Shown in pieces: positions 56,154 to 64,000 of a stretch of 64,000 nucleotides of DNA. Within the stretch, counting starts at the first letter, position 1. Each line of letters begins with the position of its first letter. A program made the position numbers and the translations under genes. The stretch is from Gautieria morchelliformis (taxonomy: Eukaryota; Basidiomycota; Agaricomycetes; Gomphales; Gomphaceae): positions 115,078 to 179,077 of the forward strand of contig WHVA01000214.1 of NCBI GenBank assembly GCA_015179125.1, given 5' to 3'. Below the pieces are notes generated by a model, which saw nothing but the letters and a program-made list of their open reading frames with translations, searched no databases and had not been told where the DNA came from.

Positions 56154-56163
56154 CCATTCCAGC

Positions 56164-56432
56164 TGTCATGACACATTTATTCCTCATAACTCAGGTGCTC
56201 TGTCCTGCCATTTCTCACCCCATTTCCGTGTTCGTTCCGATCGCCATTGTCATGTTCGGCAACCGATGTTCGCTGATTCGCGCCCGTTACCATCGCCACG
56301 CCGTTAAACGCACGACCGACAGCTTTGGACTGACTTGACAAGTCATCACTGGGTCTACCACCTCCTCTGCCCAACCCTCTCCCGATGGTGTTCTGATAAT
56401 TGGATTGCCATGACCAGTGTATTTCCTGCACC
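56164..56432 (+). repeat. 5' part of an LTR-II long form, cut by element V
   Basis: It starts TGTCATGACACATTTATTCC and follows 22962-23230 closely, including the internal second start (TTGCCATGACCAGTG). It ends at GCACC where the LTR of element V begins; the rest should lie beyond the window. Confidence 0.8.
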
Positions 56433-57113
56433 TGTTACGTATCGAGATTTCCACTAAGTCGGAACTGGAAAGGACAGCGGCTTCAACTTATAGGTTGCGC
56501 CCCCAATGAACTATCGTCCTAGGTATTTCGGAAATGAGTCGGAAGTTGGAAAGTACTGAGCCAAAGGTTTGGTCGGAACTTGAGGCGGAACTGAGGCGGA
56601 AAGCGGAAGACGGAGAGACTGAGATCTTGCTAGACTCGCTGTGCTAAGAACAGGAGATGGAGCGAAGGAAATCAAGTATCGAAGGTGATTATCTGATTTC
56701 AGAATAACAGACATACATGAGGGGGTTTTTATACAAAGTGCAGAGCAACAAGTAATGGTGTTGTACTAAGCAAATTCCGGAGGAAGCGGAAGTCGAGTAC
56801 AATGTGTGGGAACTAACTAATTGGGAACAATGGGACTACAAGGGGGGTTCAGGGTAAGGTAGAACAATGGCAAAGAACAAGGGGTCGGGAAAACATATCT
56901 GACAACGAACTACAAGGGTGACCGGATATATGGTTTGATGGATGGCGAGGTGGGTCCGGTGGGTCCGAGTAATAGAGTCGAAAGAACAAGGGAAATGTAC
57001 AAGGGGCGGAATGTCGGAAATGTCGGAGGGGCGGAACGTTGTGCGGAACTATTGGAGGGGCGGAAGGAGTGGCGGAACTGAGGGTCGGAAGTCGGAAATG
57101 AACGGTCGTAACA
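56433..57113 (-). repeat. 3' LTR of element V
   Basis: 681 bp; in sense TGTTACGACCG...GATACGTAACA. The purine tract AGAAGGGAGATAC precedes it. The TATA box (TGTATAAAAA on minus) lies at 56726-56736 and the predicted RNA start AATCAGATAAT at 56688-56698. Confidence 0.9.
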
Positions 57114-57159
57114 GTATCTCCCTTCTAAGGTCGAGCCCCGCGAGACTACAAGTCGGAAT

Positions 57160-57200
57160 CACGTGACCTGTGAACAAACGCGTCGGAGTTTGAAATATAG
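57160..57200 (+). promoter_or_regulatory. Promoter-like motifs of the antisense gene of element V
   Basis: CACGTG (57160-57165), a bHLH-type site, and AAATATAG (57193-57200), a TATA-like box, lie between the 3' LTR and the ATG at 57236. Both read in the direction of the antisense gene. Inference from motifs only. Confidence 0.4.
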
Positions 57201-57235
57201 GCGGGAAACAAGACGCGTCTTCTGTTTACTCCGTC

Positions 57236-58441
57236 ATGAGCTCTTCAGTCGATTTCTCTAAAATGTCCAGTGCCGAGATGAAGCAGCACTTTGCTGATAT
57301 TCTTGCGCAGAAGGAACTGGCCGAGAAGCGCGAGGCCGAGGAAGCTGCGCGGAAAGAGAGGGAGCGGCTGGAGGAGGAGCGCAAGGAACTGGAGCGTCGG
57401 GAGCAGGAACGGAAGGAGAAGGAGGAGCGTGACCGTAAGCGTCGCGAGGAGGAGTCGCACGCCCGTGAAGAACAACGGAAACGGGATGCGGCCGAAAAGG
57501 CTGCGGAAGAAAAGGCCGTGGCGGAAAAGGCAGGGAAGTTCCGGGTGAGTCGGAAATGTCGTGGGGAGGTTCCGGTGCTCACAGAGAACTGCCAGAGAGT
57601 TGCCGATTCCGAGGGGGAGTCGGAAGCGGAAAGCACGCCGACTCCAGAGGGCAAGGGGAAGCAAAAAGAAAGTGCTCCCATGCCGAACGTAGTTGAGGAG
57701 CGGAAACGGAGGGCGGACGAGTTCCAGCAGGCTCGGAAAGAGAAGCTGGCTCGAATACTGGAGTTGCGAGAGCTGGGGCCGGAAAATCCTGCGACCCGGA
57801 AAAGGAAGACCAGGGACGGTGAGGAGGAGAAGGCTCCTTGCGATACGTGCGAGGTCAAGGGCCTGGAGTGCGTGTGGTCGGAAAATCCGCGGGAGACGGC
57901 CTGCGAACGGTGCCGGGACAAGAAGTGCCGTTGCGTGGTGGATGGGTGTGCCGCGAGGGTGGAGCGGAAACGGCGCAGGGTTGAGACCGAGGGGCCTGAA
58001 ACCCCCAAGTCAAAACCGGGACCAAGCGGAAAGAAGGCGGAAGGATTTCCGGTGACCGGGATGTCTGAGGCAGCGGTGCTGAAACGCTTCAGCATGGCGT
58101 CTCCGTTACTAGACATCGCGGAGTCGCTGAGGGGAATCCGGAAAATCCAACGCGGGATCCGGAAACTGCTGACGGATATGGCGGTGGTTCAGGAACAGCA
58201 GTTGCTGTCGTTCCAGAACCAGATGACCGTCATGTCGGCGGTCCTGGAGCAGTTCAAGCGCGAGTACCGGTGGCGGAACGAGATGGTCCGGGAAAGGATG
58301 GAACTGCGGGTGCAGGAGGAGAACGGGGCGGAAACGAGGGAACGGGTAGACACGGAGTTGGTGATCGTCGAGGTAGGAGGGTCGGAGAAGGATCCGGAAG
58401 CGGAAAGGGAGGTCGAGGCGGAGACCATGAGGGAGGAGTAG
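57236..58441 (+). CDS. Antisense accessory gene of element V: coiled-coil protein with Zn2Cys6 pattern
   Basis: 401 codons without intron, ATG 57236, TAG 58439-58441, on the strand opposite to gag-pol and converging on the pol end (150 bp apart). Residues ~10-105 form a highly charged Glu/Lys/Arg helix (coiled coil). Residues 202-233 hold Cys202, 205, 212, 223, 226 and 233, spaced C-x2-C-x6-C-x10-C-x2-C-x6-C with an extra Cys231, the arrangement of fungal Zn2Cys6 DNA-binding clusters. A basic patch (RVERKRRRVE) follows. Residues ~275-350 are a second helical region (KIQRGIRKLLTDMAVVQEQ). A nuclear DNA-binding or chromatin role is likely by family; why a retroelement carries it is unknown. Element II has a decayed counterpart at the same place, which argues that it belongs to the element and is not captured by chance. 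Confidence 0.8.
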   Translation: MSSSVDFSKMSSAEMKQHFADILAQKELAEKREAEEAARKERERLEEERKELERREQERKEKEERDRKRREEESHAREEQRKRDAAEKAAEEKAVAEKAGKFRVSRKCRGEVPVLTENCQRVADSEGESEAESTPTPEGKGKQKESAPMPNVVEERKRRADEFQQARKEKLARILELRELGPENPATRKRKTRDGEEEKAPCDTCEVKGLECVWSENPRETACERCRDKKCRCVVDGCAARVERKRRRVETEGPETPKSKPGPSGKKAEGFPVTGMSEAAVLKRFSMASPLLDIAESLRGIRKIQRGIRKLLTDMAVVQEQQLLSFQNQMTVMSAVLEQFKREYRWRNEMVRERMELRVQEENGAETRERVDTELVIVEVGGSEKDPEAEREVEAETMREE

Positions 58442-58544
58442 ATGTCGAAAAACCTGTAGATAATTTCTTGAAGTGTCGGAAAATAGGATATCGGAAGATT
58501 AATCGGTTTTTGATAAATGTCCTGAGAACTGTGAAAGCAATGGT

Positions 58545-58592
58545 GTCGGAAATGAGGTCGGAAATGAGGTCGGAAATGAGGTCGGAAATGAC
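58545..58592. repeat. 4 x 12-bp minisatellite GTCGGAAATGAG
   Basis: Four tandem units run from 58545 to 58592, the last ending in C. The array abuts the pol stop codon (58592-58594). It is an extreme case of the CGGAA enrichment of element V. Confidence 0.85.
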
Positions 58593-61500
58593 TAGGGCGC
58601 GGAAATGGGGCCAGGCTTGTCAGGATATGACTTGTGGAAATCAGAGACGAGGTCAGAGGCGTGGTCAAGTTCCGTGGCGGAAATCCACGAAGTCTCTTCG
58701 TCAGTGTTTTCATAGCCTGCCCACTTGACTAGGTACTGGAGTTGGCAGCGGTATCTTCTGTCGAGCTTGGAGTTGAGAATTTCCGAAATCTCATATTCCG
58801 GTTCTCCGTCGATGACGACTGGCGGAGGCGGAGGTTGTTCTCGATTCGGAATTGTATTCGGAACTGCTGGCTCAAGCATAGAGACATGGAATACCGGATG
58901 TACTGCGCGCATATTGTCAGGAAGTCTGAGGGTGAAAGAACGACTGCCGGCCTTAGCGATGATCTCGTAAGGACCGAGGTATTTCTCAGAGAGCTTCTTC
59001 GAGGGGCGAGTGGTGCGGAAGTTTTCCGCTTTGACAAAGGCTTTGTCGCCTATCTCGAATGCCGGTTGCGGAAGGCGTTTCCGATCGGCGGAAGTTTGGT
59101 ATCTCTTCTGGGCAGCTGTAATGTTCTCTCGGAGGTGCTGGTGAAGGTCGTCAAGTTCCACAACGAAATCTCGGGCTCTTGCAGAGGCGAGGTCGCGTTC
59201 AGGGTGGATGGCGAGATTCGGGTGGTAGCCCTTGTTGGCGTAAAAGGGTGAAATTCCGGTGGTAGCGGAAGGCGCATTGTTGTAGGCAAATTCCGCGAGT
59301 GGAAGAAGGTCGGACCAATTGCTATGTTGGTAGTTGCAATAGACGCGGAGATACTGCTCAAGGGTCTGATTAGTACGTTCCGTCTGTCCGTCTCCTTCGG
59401 GGTGATAACCGGAGGTGAAGTGGAGTTTCATGTCGAGAGCCTTGCCGAGTGTGCGGAAAAAGGAGGACACAAATTCGGATCCACGGTCGGAAGTGACATG
59501 GGAAGGTATTCCGTGCTTGGAAAAGACGTGGAGCACAAAGAGCTGTGCGAGCTGGGCGGAAGTTATGGTGTCGTAGGTCGGAATAAAGATGGACTGCTTT
59601 GTGAGGCGGTCAACGATCACTAGAATGGTATCATAGCCGGATGACTTAGGAAGTTTCTCAATGAAATCCATGGATATTGAATTCCACGGTTGTTCCGGGA
59701 TCGGAAGTTGCTTCAGGAGGCCGTAGGGTTTGTGACGTTGAGGCTTGGCTCGCATACAGGTGGTGCATGACTTGCAGTAGTCTTGGACCATCGTGCGGAG
59801 GAGAGGCCAAGTATAGGTACGTCGGATTATGTCGAGGGTCTTGTTCTGGCCTTGGTGTCCTGAGAGCGGATGATCGTGGCTTTGCTGGAGCACGCGAAGT
59901 CGTAGATCGTTGGTGTCCGGAACGTAAATCCGGGACTTGTACCGGAGAAATCCGTCGGAATCGAGGGACCATCCAGGACTGGTGGGGTCATCGAGGTGGG
60001 TTGCGGAGGTGGGGTCGGAACGGAGTGCGGAACGGATGTCGGAATGGAGAGACTCGGTGTCCATAATAATTGAGGCGCGGAGTAGCGGAAACTGCAATGC
60101 TGTGGCACGCAGGGACGATGCCAGTTGCTCAGTGGAGAATACTGGGCGGAAATTGTGCGGATTAACGCTGGCATAGTCGCTACTTCCCTCTTTTGGGTAG
60201 ACGTCCCAACGTCTAGTGAGCGCGTCGGGTTTTGCTCCGAGCTTTCCGGGGCGGAAACGGATCACCATGTTGAACTGTGAGAGGTATTCAGACCAGCGGA
60301 CTTGACGGCGAGTCAAAATCTTAGTGGTTGCAAAATACTCAAGGTTCTTATGATCCGTTACAACGTCGATCGGATAAGTTGGACCTTCGAGGTAATGTCT
60401 CCAGATTTTGAAGGCTTCGAAAATCGCAAGTAGTTCCTTATCGTGGACGTCGTAGTTGAGTTCCGGGGCGGAAAAGGTGCGGGAATGAAAGGCGATCGGA
60501 TGAATTTCTCCGTCGTCGGGTGAAATGATGGAAAGAATGGCGGCTAGCGCGTAGTCAGAAGCGTCGGTTTCGAGTACAAGTTGGGCATCAGGAATCCAGA
60601 AACCGAGTATGGGAGCCGTGGTGAAGGCCGATTTGAGAGCTTCAAATGCGGAACGGCATTCCGGTGTGAAATTCCATGGGGCACCCTTCCTGGTGAGACG
60701 CGTGAGCGGAACAGTAATGTCGGAAAAATTATAAATGAAACGCCGGTAAAAGTTGGCGAAGCCAAGGAAAGACTGCACATCCTTAACACGTCGGGGTTCC
60801 GGCCATTCTTGAATTGCCTTGACCTTGTCCTCTGCCATGGTAAGACCTGTTGGAGAGAGGATGTAGCCGAGGTATTCGACCGTGTCGCGATGCCATTCGC
60901 ATTTCTCTGCTTTTGCGTAGAGATGGTGTTTGCGTAGGCGGCGGAGTACTTCGCGGACATGTTCCCGATGTTTTTCCGGTGTGTCAGAATAGATGAGGAT
61001 GTCGTCAATGTAGACTAGAACGCATACGTCGAGGAGGTCGGAAAATACGTCGTTCATGAATCGCTGAAAAGCGGCGGGAGCGTTGGTTAGACCAAAAGGC
61101 ATGACAGTCCACTCAAAGGCACCGTAGCGGGTGCGGAAGGTGGTTTTCCACTCGTCACCTTCCCGGATGCGGACAAGGTGATAAGCGTGCCGGAGGTCAA
61201 TTTTGGTGTAGATCTTCGCCCTGCGGGGAGTGTCGAGTAAGTCGGAAATGCGCGGAAGCGGATATTTGTCCTTTTTAGTGAGGGCATTGAGTCCGCGGAA
61301 ATCGACGCAGAGGCGGAGAGATCCATCCTTCTTCTTGACGAAGAGGACCGGAGCGCCGTGCGGAGACAGCGAAGGGCGGATAAAGCCCATGTTGAGATGT
61401 TCATCGACGAACTCTCGGAGAGTTAGGAGTTCACTTTGCGAAAGAGAGTAGATCGGTCCAAGGGGCGGAGATGCTCCTTCTTCCAAATCTATCTTCAAGT

Positions 61501-62301
61501 CGTAAGGTCGATGTTCAGCAGGTTTGTCGGCTTTGGCCTTATTGAACACGTCCGGGAAGTCACGATATTCTTCCGGAACTGAGCTCATGTCGACCGGAGC
61601 GGAAGTCGAGGCGGAACGAGCCTTGACTGAAGCCGAATCGGAGAGGTGAAGCTGGAAGACGGTCGTATCATCTTGCCGTTGCAATACGCGGAAAGCGGTG
61701 GCGGAAACGAGCGCAATTCGAGGGGCTTCGAGGGGCGGAGGTGCTAAAGCGGGACCGGAGTGCGGAACTGAATCCACGAGCGGAGTTGCAGAAGAGGCCT
61801 GAGCCATCTTTGCAGAAGACGTCGGAATAGACGGAAGTTGATCCGGGGTACGGAACTGTATTTGACCCAATGCCCAGTTAATCGACGGATTATATCGGGT
61901 GAGCCAATTGTGTCCTAGTACAACGGAACAGCTAGCATCTAGCGGAGTAACGTAAAACGTAACTTCATGGTTGTCCCCAGTAGCGAAACGGATAGACAGA
62001 TCCACAACTTGGGAAATTCCCGTGTTGGAAGACCCGTCGAAAAGGCGGAGCGGAATAGTCGGAATGTTGCGGGTCGGAAGTTTATGTTTCAAAACAAAGT
62101 CGGAATCGAGGAAACAATGAGTCGAACCGGAGTCGACCAATGCTGTAAACGGGGGTGCGGAAATGGTGTCGGAAGTGAGCGGAACAGAGAGAGAGTCGGA
62201 GGACGAAAGAGCGGATGCGTTGAGTTTAACCTCGTTTGTCGCACGAATGGGGTCAACACAGCCCTCAGCTCGTGCGGAGGCCGGAGGACTGCTGACTATT
62301 T
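58592..62301 (-). CDS. Pol polyprotein of element V (protease, RT, RNase H, integrase, chromodomain)
   Basis: Minus strand, a single open frame of more than 1,180 codons. The protease starts with ALVDSGSTHCFLD, with VVLGHNWL as second motif. The RT has GAPVLFVKKKDGSLRLCVDF and the catalytic YIDD (about 61000). RNase H has ETDASDYALAAIL. Integrase has its HHCC finger (HDHPLSGHQGQNKTLDII, CKSCTTCMRAK) and triad (SMDFIEKLP, VTSDRGSEFVSSFF, EGDGQTERTNQ). The chromodomain is YEISEILNSKL..LQYLVKWAGY. There is no ATG before the protease; the frame is open back to the A run at 62299-62305, so pol is made by a -1 shift from gag. All catalytic motifs are intact, so this enzyme set may still work. Confidence 0.93.
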
Positions 62302-62305
62302 TTTT
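62291..62305 (-). promoter_or_regulatory. Probable -1 ribosomal frameshift site between gag and pol (element V)
   Basis: In sense the gag end reads TCA AAA AAA TAG. Seven A (plus 62299-62305) form an A-AAA-AAA slippery heptamer immediately before the gag stop (62296-62298). In the -1 frame the sequence is open without interruption into the protease. Just downstream, UCAGC/GCUGA and AGUCC/GGGCU can pair in interleaved order, a possible pseudoknot. Confidence 0.65.
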
Positions 62306-63722
62306 GAATCCGCAGCGGGAACCGCTTCGGATTTCTCTTCCGTCTTTGCTGCGCGGCCCTTGGCCTTAGCAGCGGAGGCGGAAGCGCGAGTGCAGTCGCG
62401 AGCGACGTGACCTCCTTTGCCGCAGAAGAGGCAAAGGTTGTTGTCCATGCGACGCTGGCGTTCTACAGGGGTTAGTTTTCCGTCCTTCCCAAGTTTGTCG
62501 GAAAGATCCGGGGTGCTCTTCCGGGCGTTGGTGTTAGAACCAGAGGCCTGGTTGTTCCGAGGGGTGTTGTTGTTGTTCCGGTTGCCGGAGTTGGATCCGG
62601 AACTGTTGTTGTTGTTGTTTCCGGAGTTGGTGTTTCCGGAATTGGTCTTCTTCTTGTCTTTATCAGACTTCTTGTCGGAAGACTTGTCGTTCTTGCTCTG
62701 GGCGGAAGTTTCACGAGCAATCTCGGAGTGTCTTTCCCAGTAGCGCGAATCGATGGATTGGGCGAGGTTGCGGAGGTCGGTAAGGGTGGCGGGTTTTCCG
62801 ACGCGGGCAATTTCATCCTTGATGCGGGATGGCAAGCCCATGTAAAACTGGCGTCGGAGTGCGGCTTCTCCCCATTGGACTCGAGGAGCGAGCTGCTGAA
62901 ACGTGACGATATATTTAGCTATCTTATGAGTGTCTTTCATGCGAAGCTTATCGAGTTCGTTTTCCGCATCGGCTTCCATATCAAATGGTCCGAAGTTGCT
63001 GCGGAGTTCGGAAATGAAATTGGGGTAATCGTCGGCCCAGTCGACGAGAGCGAACGGATCCATGAGGGCGGGTTCGAAATAGTCGAGCGCCGTGCCTCGG
63101 AGATAGGAAAGGGCATAATTGACCTTTCGTTCGTCGTCGGGAAAGGCGTCGGGACGATCACGGAAATTGAGTTGAAGCTGAACCAGAAATGGCTGGAGCT
63201 TCTTGGGGTCGGAACCGTCGAACTGATCTGGTTCGCGGACCTTTGTCTTGGGGCGTGGTGGTGCTTGGGCCGGGCGCTGGAGTTGTCCGGCTAGCATGGC
63301 GATGGCTTGTGCAAGATCCGGAACTGGCGCGGGCGGAACTGGGTTGGCGGGAATCTGAGGTGGAATTGGAGGTGGAGGACCGCCGGGGGACCGCCGGGTG
63401 GGCCGCCATGAGGGCCGCCTGGAGGGCCGCCTGGAGGTGGTCCTGGTGGAGGTGGTGGTGGTGGAGCTGGGCGTCGGAATGACGCTGCTGTTTGTTCGCC
63501 GCTGCTACTCGTCGAATTCCCGTCGTAGTCGGGATTGTCGTCGGGATTAGCGTCGGGAACTTCTTCGAAACGTTGCGGAAAAGCATCGGAAAGCTCATCG
63601 TCGGCACGAGAGCTGCTGGAGGGTTCCGCGTGCCTTGGTGCTGCGGATCTAAGACTGCCAAAATAAGAGAGAGCTTCGACAGCTCCTGCTCGAGCTGAAG
63701 TAGCTGTGGTACGAGGAGGCAT
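62296..63722 (-). CDS. Gag of element V (one homopolymer frameshift)
   Basis: Minus strand, ATG 63722, TAG 62296-62298, about 475 residues. A Ser/Ala-rich start leads to a Pro/Gly tract (GGPPGGPHGGPPGGPP). There the frame changes because the G run at plus 63385-63389 has five instead of six bases; this may be a real mutation or a sequencing error. The capsid core follows (KVREPDQFDGSDPKKLQPFL, ALSYLRGTALDYFEPAL, QSIDSRYWERHSE). A Asn/Ser-rich linker and the zinc knuckle CLFCGKGGHVARDC (about 62400-62441) come last. Gag forms the particle and binds RNA. Its last codons, DSKK, are the slippery site for pol. Confidence 0.88.
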
Positions 63723-63743
63723 AGTGATAGTTATCGGGTGGGA

Positions 63744-63754
63744 ATCAGATAATA
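63744..63754 (-). promoter_or_regulatory. Putative self-priming primer-binding site (element V)
   Basis: Two nt after the 5' LTR the sense strand reads ATTATCTGATT. Its exact complement, AATCAGATAAT, is the predicted RNA start in the LTR (56688-56698 on minus; also in the solo LTR near 41680). Confidence 0.7.
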
Positions 63755-63756
63755 CT

Positions 63757-64000
63757 GTTACGTATCGAGATTTCCACTAAGTCGGAACTGGAAAGGACAG
63801 CGCTTCAACTTATAGGTTGCGCCCCCAATGAACTATCGTCCTAGGTATTTCGGAAATGAGTCGGAAGTCGGAAAGTACTGAGCCAAAGGTTTGGTCGGAA
63901 CTTGAGTCGGAACTGAGGCGGAAAGCGGAAGCGGAGAGACTGAGATCTTGCTAGACTCGCTGTGCTAAGAACAGGAGATGGAGCGAAGGAAATCAAGTAT
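63757..64000 (-). repeat. 5' LTR of element V, partial
   Basis: It begins TGTTACGTATCG on plus like 56433 and matches it nearly base for base until the window ends. It shows a few differences from the 3' LTR (for example AGTCGGAAGTCGG versus AGTCGGAAGTTGG), so the insertion is young but not brand new. Confidence 0.9.

Larger units (their letters stand above)
49622..56163 (-). mobile_element. Ty3/Gypsy element IV, minus strand, 5' end lost
   Basis: The 3' LTR (interrupted by Copia), ORF3, chromodomain-like end, integrase, RNase H, RT, protease and part of gag are read on the minus strand. Gag is cut at 56163 by an LTR-II that is in turn cut by element V. The domain order and ORF3 match element I, so both belong to one lineage. 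Confidence 0.85.
56433..64000 (-). mobile_element. Ty3/Gypsy chromovirus, element V, nearly intact
   Basis: 3' LTR 56433-57113, internal region 57114-63756, and the 5' LTR entered at 63757 and cut by the window end. Gag and a 1.2-kb-codon pol are on minus, plus an accessory gene on plus. The only coding lesion seen is a missing G in a G run at 63385-63389. The calculated full length is about 8 kb. Confidence 0.92.

Noticed and set aside
42608-56163. CCAGC follows the LTR ending at 42607 and precedes the LTR starting at 56164, as if both ends of one insertion had been swapped.
   Set aside because: The flanking sequences do not join into the element IV gag frame (a stop appears at once), and a 5-mer match among several unpaired ends can be chance.
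57226-58116. Ser/Phe/Arg-rich 296-codon minus ORF opposite the Zn2Cys6 gene.
   Set aside because: It is the reverse of a Glu/Lys/Arg-rich reading frame; the repetitive SSRS/FRS composition is typical of such shadows, and it lacks domains.

Overview
The window is eukaryotic and fits a filamentous basidiomycete (Agaricomycetes type). The host-like genes have many introns of about 50-60 nt with GT..AG borders, a secreted protein has a Kex2-type site, and the repeats are chromodomain Ty3/Gypsy elements, a Ty1/Copia element and many solo LTRs. Roughly 80% is transposon sequence. I saw no rRNA or tRNA gene and no CRISPR array.

Layout. (1) 1-~6020: Gypsy element I, plus strand, degenerate, with a third ORF after pol. 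(2) 6021-6555 and 19146-19591: halves of an older LTR-like sequence, rich in TGASTCA motifs, split by element II. (3) 6556-19140: element II, a 9.5-kb chromovirus on the minus strand with 1,031-bp LTRs and target duplication GTCAC. It is itself split by four copies of a ~0.5-kb LTR (here LTR-h) and one solo LTR of its own family (LTR-II). (4) 19592-25264: LTR-II copies nested several layers deep, plus a ~490-bp LTR (LTR-t). Almost every layer can be dissected by a perfect 5-bp duplication. (5) 25265-29880: relics and low-information DNA. (6) 30025-38860: the only host-like genes, namely a secreted Cys-domain protein, a delta-9 fatty-acid desaturase with a cytochrome b5 tail and an altered third histidine box, and a linalool dehydratase/isomerase-family protein. 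Both outer borders carry a similar inverted repeat. (7) 39061-42607: a MITE and LTR relics. (8) 43441-49616: a Copia element (TSD CCGTG) inserted in the 3' LTR of Gypsy element IV (49622-56163, minus strand). (9) 56433-64000: Gypsy element V, minus strand, nearly intact, running off the window end.

Main points. Element V carries, between pol and its 3' LTR, a 401-codon gene on the opposite strand. It encodes a coiled-coil protein with a complete Zn2Cys6 pattern and has its own promoter-like motifs. Element II holds a decayed, apparently spliced counterpart at the same place. Elements II and V both show an 11-nt sequence just after the 5' LTR that is complementary to the predicted start of their own RNA, the arrangement known for self-priming Tf1/sushi elements. 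Element V joins gag to pol by a -1 shift at a run of seven A directly before the gag stop. The premature stops in elements II, III and IV are all TGA, mostly at expected Arg (CGA) codons, as expected from CpG deamination.

All calls come from reading the sequence. Exon borders were placed by frame, GT/AG sites and family conservation; no database search was possible.
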